A program made the position numbers and the translations under genes. From positions 186,001 to 250,000 of the forward strand of contig JAXMCA010000003.1 in the NCBI GenBank assembly GCA_046349595.1: a stretch of DNA of 64,000 bases. The letters are read 5' to 3'. Origin of the DNA: JACRLW01 sp046349595 (GTDB lineage: Bacteria; Planctomycetota; UBA1135; UBA2386). The notes below the pieces were generated by a model. It saw nothing but the letters and a program-made list of their open reading frames with translations, had not been told where the DNA came from and ran no database searches. Shown piece after piece: positions 61,801 to 64,000 of the stretch; position 1 is the stretch's first letter, and each line of letters opens with the position of its first letter.

Positions 61801-63151
61801 CGTCGAGCGCCGCCGCGCGCGTCTCGAAGTCCTCGACACTGCGCGCGGCATCCGGACTCCAGCAGCGCTCCGCGAAGGCGGGCAGACGGCTGCGCAGCAG
61901 CGGGAGCACGACCTCGGGCGTCTGTTCCCACATGCACAGCTGCGCGCCCTCCAGCGGCTGCTTCGCGTCGAAGACGGCCACGGGCTCCGTGCCGGCGAGG
62001 TTCTCGAAGCGTCGCGGATGCCACGCCAGGATGTCGCGCGCGGTCGGCGCACGGTTCTGCGTCGGCACGATGTAGAGCGGCCACCAACCGCAGTTGACGA
62101 CGCCGTAGCCGGCCGCGCTCAGACGATCGGGCGGATTGGTGTCGAGGCTCCACGCCATCACGGTGAGGTCCCTCGCGATCGGCGAGGTCGACGTCCCCGT
62201 CCCCGGGAAGCCCTCCCAGACCATCGGGTGTCGTCCGCGCGCGCGCACGATCTCGGCCATCTTCGCGACGAAGCGGCAGTAGTCCTCACGATCACCGCCG
62301 ACCTCGTCGGCGCCGAAGTGGAGGTAGGGGCTCGTGGCGAAGGTCTCGACGAGTTCGCCGAACAGACCGTCCAGCGCTGCCAAGGCCGCCGGTTCGCACA
62401 TGCCGCGCACGCCATGTCCGAACAGCTCCGGATAGGCGCGCGCCATCACCGCGCTGTGACCGGGCACGTCGATCTCGGGGACGACGATCACACCACGGGC
62501 ATCGGCGTAGGCGACGAGTTCACGCAACTCGTCGTGCGTGTACTGACGACGCGAGCCGTCGCGATCGATCGATGCGAGCTTCGGAAGGCTGCGGCTCGGG
62601 AAGGTGAAGGACTGGTCGTCGCTCAGGTGGAGGTGCAACGCGCCGACCTTGTTCAGCCAGCACAGGGCGACCACCGTGCGCAGCAGGGCGATGTCGTGCC
62701 GGAAGCGGGCCACGTCGAGAAGCACGCCGCGGTAGGGGAGCTCCGGGGCATCCTCGATCGACACGCACGGCAGAGTGATCCGATCGTGGATCGCGACAGC
62801 GATCTGCACCACGGTCGCCGCACCCAGGGCGACGCCATGCGGGGAGCCTCCCGCGATGCGCACCTGGTCGTCGATCCGCAGCGCGTACGCGTCGGCAGCG
62901 AGCGCGTCATCGAGGGCCAGGACGATGCTGCCCTCGGGAGCGACCGTCACGCTCCGGCCTGTGGTGCGTGTCAGTGTCTCCGCGATTGCATCGGCGCATC
63001 CCCGCAGCTTCGGAGGGCACGCGATCGCCTCCACGCGCAGCGGCAGGAGAGCACTCTCGGCCTCCACCTTCCGGGGCCAGGGCAGGAGCGTCAGGTCCTG
63101 CGCGGCCAGGAGGGATGCGAGCAGGGTTGCGACAACGACGCAGCGGACCAT
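58775..63151 (-). CDS. Secreted GH20 hexosaminidase fused to PA14-like, F5/8C, beta-strand and SGNH esterase domains
   Basis: A 1,458-residue exported multidomain protein; signal peptide MVRCVVVATLLASLLAAQ. Residues about 20-135 are the GH20 N-domain; 136-480 are the GH20 barrel with HLHLSDDQ (173-180) and the catalytic pair in HFGADEVGGD (Asp 282, Glu 283). About 550-640 resemble PA14 (DGWNPFALELRGRLR, GLHEFTLRYLCR). About 670-810 resemble an F5/8 type C discoidin domain (LAVDGDPDNASGW, WLEVDLGAERAID). About 860-1140 contain autotransporter-associated beta-strand repeats. From about 1230 there is a complete SGNH hydrolase: GDSI near 1238, GIND near 1323 and DGIHL near 1433. It likely removes beta-linked N-acetylhexosamine and an acyl group from one polymer. 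Such a GH20-SGNH fusion in one chain is unusual. Confidence 0.9.
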   Translation of the reverse strand: MVRCVVVATLLASLLAAQDLTLLPWPRKVEAESALLPLRVEAIACPPKLRGCADAIAETLTRTTGRSVTVAPEGSIVLALDDALAADAYALRIDDQVRIAGGSPHGVALGAATVVQIAVAIHDRITLPCVSIEDAPELPYRGVLLDVARFRHDIALLRTVVALCWLNKVGALHLHLSDDQSFTFPSRSLPKLASIDRDGSRRQYTHDELRELVAYADARGVIVVPEIDVPGHSAVMARAYPELFGHGVRGMCEPAALAALDGLFGELVETFATSPYLHFGADEVGGDREDYCRFVAKMAEIVRARGRHPMVWEGFPGTGTSTSPIARDLTVMAWSLDTNPPDRLSAAGYGVVNCGWWPLYIVPTQNRAPTARDILAWHPRRFENLAGTEPVAVFDAKQPLEGAQLCMWEQTPEVVLPLLRSRLPAFAERCWSPDAARSVEDFETRAAALDERVLARAIPQAVATRDTREPMYRYRFFAAPPRHAWDSMPDLAALAPSHEGLLGAATPERVRAINDAMFEKIEAFGHIDTRVPDGWNPFALELRGRLRIAHAGPHEFLLRTGDGLADLSIDGVRAAWSIRPGGDQPDVTHGELGAGLHEFTLRYLCRDIRNELNLRVRLPGAAQPVAFESLVVPLATADEARAPAPQVFASARTPPLPSLTTGCAVRCSGGTEGAMLPMLAVDGDPDNASGWHAHPWPQWLEVDLGAERAIDRVRVTTYHDGRRAYRFTVRGSTDREHWAMLADHGTNTTPATEDGIEDRFASTVVRFLRVDMLANSANVGVHLSEISAWSDGAAPAPERRDDGDFVVSGSQRELALPADQELRSLRFAADLSVASRVTSAGLRLLPGARIVDERSEKVLNQQVDAPLLLLGDATFGNDNTWTHEAHMLRFAEPLSGKGTLHIEGAGDGGVELRADSRAGFTGEVHIDCGMLIPRSPGALGSGTSAIVMHGGKLFLPGLDLDRALRVDGAAMLWLGGASTLRGDLDVVSGTLTLDTGGGNAANMTGVLRGAGALVVRGGGRSAAPIVLGGEQANTLRGAVTVDRGALVLAKTDGVEAIGGDLVLGGEEAVRVELRADEQIADAARITSLGKGAEIVCAGHRETFGVLALKGDAWIVCGEGRDDIRCTSIEVDAATPDTQLLIQDFDPKTDHVVIRDAAHVERVGFVDPRGSAPGTYRAARGSGGALRVGAAVKPAASLPFAIDARSDAERAKLWDEDGLALLCAKDTPLRQGDVIDLFGDSITWLHGFAGRIESALIRGECTGRLHVAVRNRGINGGGVRELRDGSNNAARAHGLPGGAGDDPQAPFAAVLAEDHPAVAVILIGINDVNWRGTTEKQFDEALRTLCRQAKQAGVRVVLATLMLSGEFPDGSNEKDASIDRYADITRTVAHDEGAVLVDLRAVVIAWLRNHNRELRLDGTLRFRRTGLLTYDGIHLGDAGNDLVASQLAAGITRALRARR

Positions 63152-63167
63152 CCCCGCATTGTGCGGT

Positions 63168-63197
63168 GGAGGCCCGCGAGTTCGAGCGCGGGCCTCC
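63168..63197 (-). terminator. Perfect 11-bp hairpin between two leftward genes
   Basis: GGAGGCCCGCG (63168-63178) and CGCGGGCCTCC (63187-63197) form a perfect 11-bp stem with an 8-base loop, 8 bases after the stop of the partial gene. It would end that transcript before the GH20/SGNH gene, which has its own hexamer upstream (CACAAT, 6 nt before its ATG). Confidence 0.6.
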
Positions 63198-63205
63198 CGG
63201 AGAGG

Positions 63206-64000
63206 TCAGTGGATCGCCGGACGCGTGGCCGCTGCGGGTGCGGTCGCGGTTTCCGCCTTCTCCGACACCTCGGCCTCCTCGGGCATCGGCGAGTCGATGC
63301 GCTTCTGCAGCGCGTCGATCAGCTTGCGCACCTGGCGCAATTCGTCGCGCATCTGCTTGATCGAGCTCTCGAGCTCATCGCAATCGCAGTCGTCGTCGTC
63401 TTTGGCTTTGGCTTTGGCCTTGGCCTCGCCTGCGACCGTCGGGGCGCTGGACGGGAGGGGCAGGGCACGGGTGCGCGTGCTGAGCGGACCGACCGCGATC
63501 ACCGGCGGGACCTCCGGCACGGCTTCGACTGCCGCGACCGGGGGAACGGGAGCGACCGGCGCAACGGGAGCGACCGGAGCGACCGCGGCGGGCGGTGCAG
63601 GCACGCGGTGGGCCGGCCGCCCGGCCGCGACACGGGCCGTGCCGCCGCTCGACCAGGTCACCTGCGGAGCAGGAGCCGGTGCGGAAGAGGAATCTGCGGC
63701 CCGCGCGATCGACGGCGCACGAGCCCGCTTCGGCTGGCAACGCGGGGAGTCTCCGGTCGTCGCGAGTTCATGGCGAGCGGCATCGAGCGCCTCACGGGCA
63801 GCCTCCATCGCCTCCTGCTGCGAGCGCAGGGCCTCGGCACGCGCTTCGTCGCCGGCACGCTTGGCCTCGACCATCGCGCGTTCGACCTCGCGACGCGCTT
63901 CCTGCCGGGCCCGTTCCGCCTCCTGTTGCGCCTCGCGCTGTGCCTGCTGCCCCTCGCGCTGCGCCTGCTCCATCTCGCGGCGCGCCTGCTCGAGTTCGCG
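63206..64000 (-). CDS. Coiled-coil protein with Ala/Pro/Val-rich repeats, C-terminal part
   Basis: Open at the right edge of the window, so the N-terminus is missing; an internal ATG at 63973 is not likely to be the start, because the same heptad-rich sequence continues beyond it. The visible part has an N-terminal coiled coil full of Q-A-Q-R-E-x and R-x-E-x-E/A units (about 75 residues), a low-complexity middle with the tandem repeat APVAPVAPVAP, then a second, charged segment with KAKAKAK followed by DDDDCDCDELE and a short heptad stretch (IKQMRDELRQVRKLIDALQKRI). The KAKAKAK run is encoded by a short TTTGGC-type tandem repeat near 63400-63425. I cannot name the family; a membrane-associated or zinc-finger-type anti-sigma organisation is possible from analogous proteins, but the start is not visible. 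Confidence 0.6.
   Translation of the reverse strand, partial: RELEQARREMEQAQREGQQAQREAQQEAERARQEARREVERAMVEAKRAGDEARAEALRSQQEAMEAAREALDAARHELATTGDSPRCQPKRARAPSIARAADSSSAPAPAPQVTWSSGGTARVAAGRPAHRVPAPPAAVAPVAPVAPVAPVPPVAAVEAVPEVPPVIAVGPLSTRTRALPLPSSAPTVAGEAKAKAKAKDDDDCDCDELESSIKQMRDELRQVRKLIDALQKRIDSPMPEEAEVSEKAETATAPAAATRPAIH

Overview
This window reads as chromosome of a high-GC bacterium (close to 70 % G+C by eye), almost certainly a member of the Planctomycetota. The strongest markers are the adjacent PSCyt2/PSD1 (DUF1549/DUF1553) and Tat-exported DUF1501 genes (8.4-12.0 kb), three large Ser/Thr kinase-transmembrane-FGE fusion proteins, two short ECF sigma factors of planctomycete style, and many secreted beta-propeller and carbohydrate-active proteins. 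No rRNA, tRNA, CRISPR array, prophage or insertion sequence was recognised. Almost all of the 64 kb is protein coding and both strands are used.

Layout. 0-6.5 kb: tail of a GH99-like protein, a secreted metallophosphoesterase, a large secreted sialidase-like protein, a small membrane protein and a MATE transporter. 6.5-12 kb: a YfbK-type VWA lipoprotein, then the PSD1/DUF1501 pair. 12-19.7 kb: secreted Kelch and Asp-box propeller proteins around a leftward GH172 (DUF2961)-TauE/SafE pair. 19.7-26 kb: a sugar-use block (GH38 alpha-mannosidase, Gfo/Idh/MocA oxidoreductase, ribokinase-family kinase, convergent sodium:solute symporter). 26-33 kb: a Uma2 nuclease, a 1,045-residue VPS10/BNR protein, and a leftward amidohydrolase-glycosidase operon. 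33-37.6 kb: DUF1801 protein, O-methyltransferase, Uup-type ABC-F protein and a VapBC pair. 37.6-58 kb: secreted proteins mixed with two ECF sigma factors and the three kinase-FGE fusions. 58-64 kb: a small anchored protein, a 1,458-residue GH20-to-SGNH multidomain enzyme and the end of a coiled-coil protein.

Functional picture. The cell appears to export many enzymes and propeller proteins that attack and bind complex glycans, to take up and phosphorylate the released sugars, and to control surface functions with ECF sigma factors and membrane kinases. Seven exported proteins of otherwise different architecture end in what looks like one shared C-terminal domain, which I propose as a sorting or anchoring module. 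Two copies of a roughly 130-bp structured intergenic repeat lie directly against start codons, and several promoter-proximal genes have a TAnnnT hexamer 7-9 nt before the start codon, suggesting leaderless mRNAs. I regard these three observations as the best leads.
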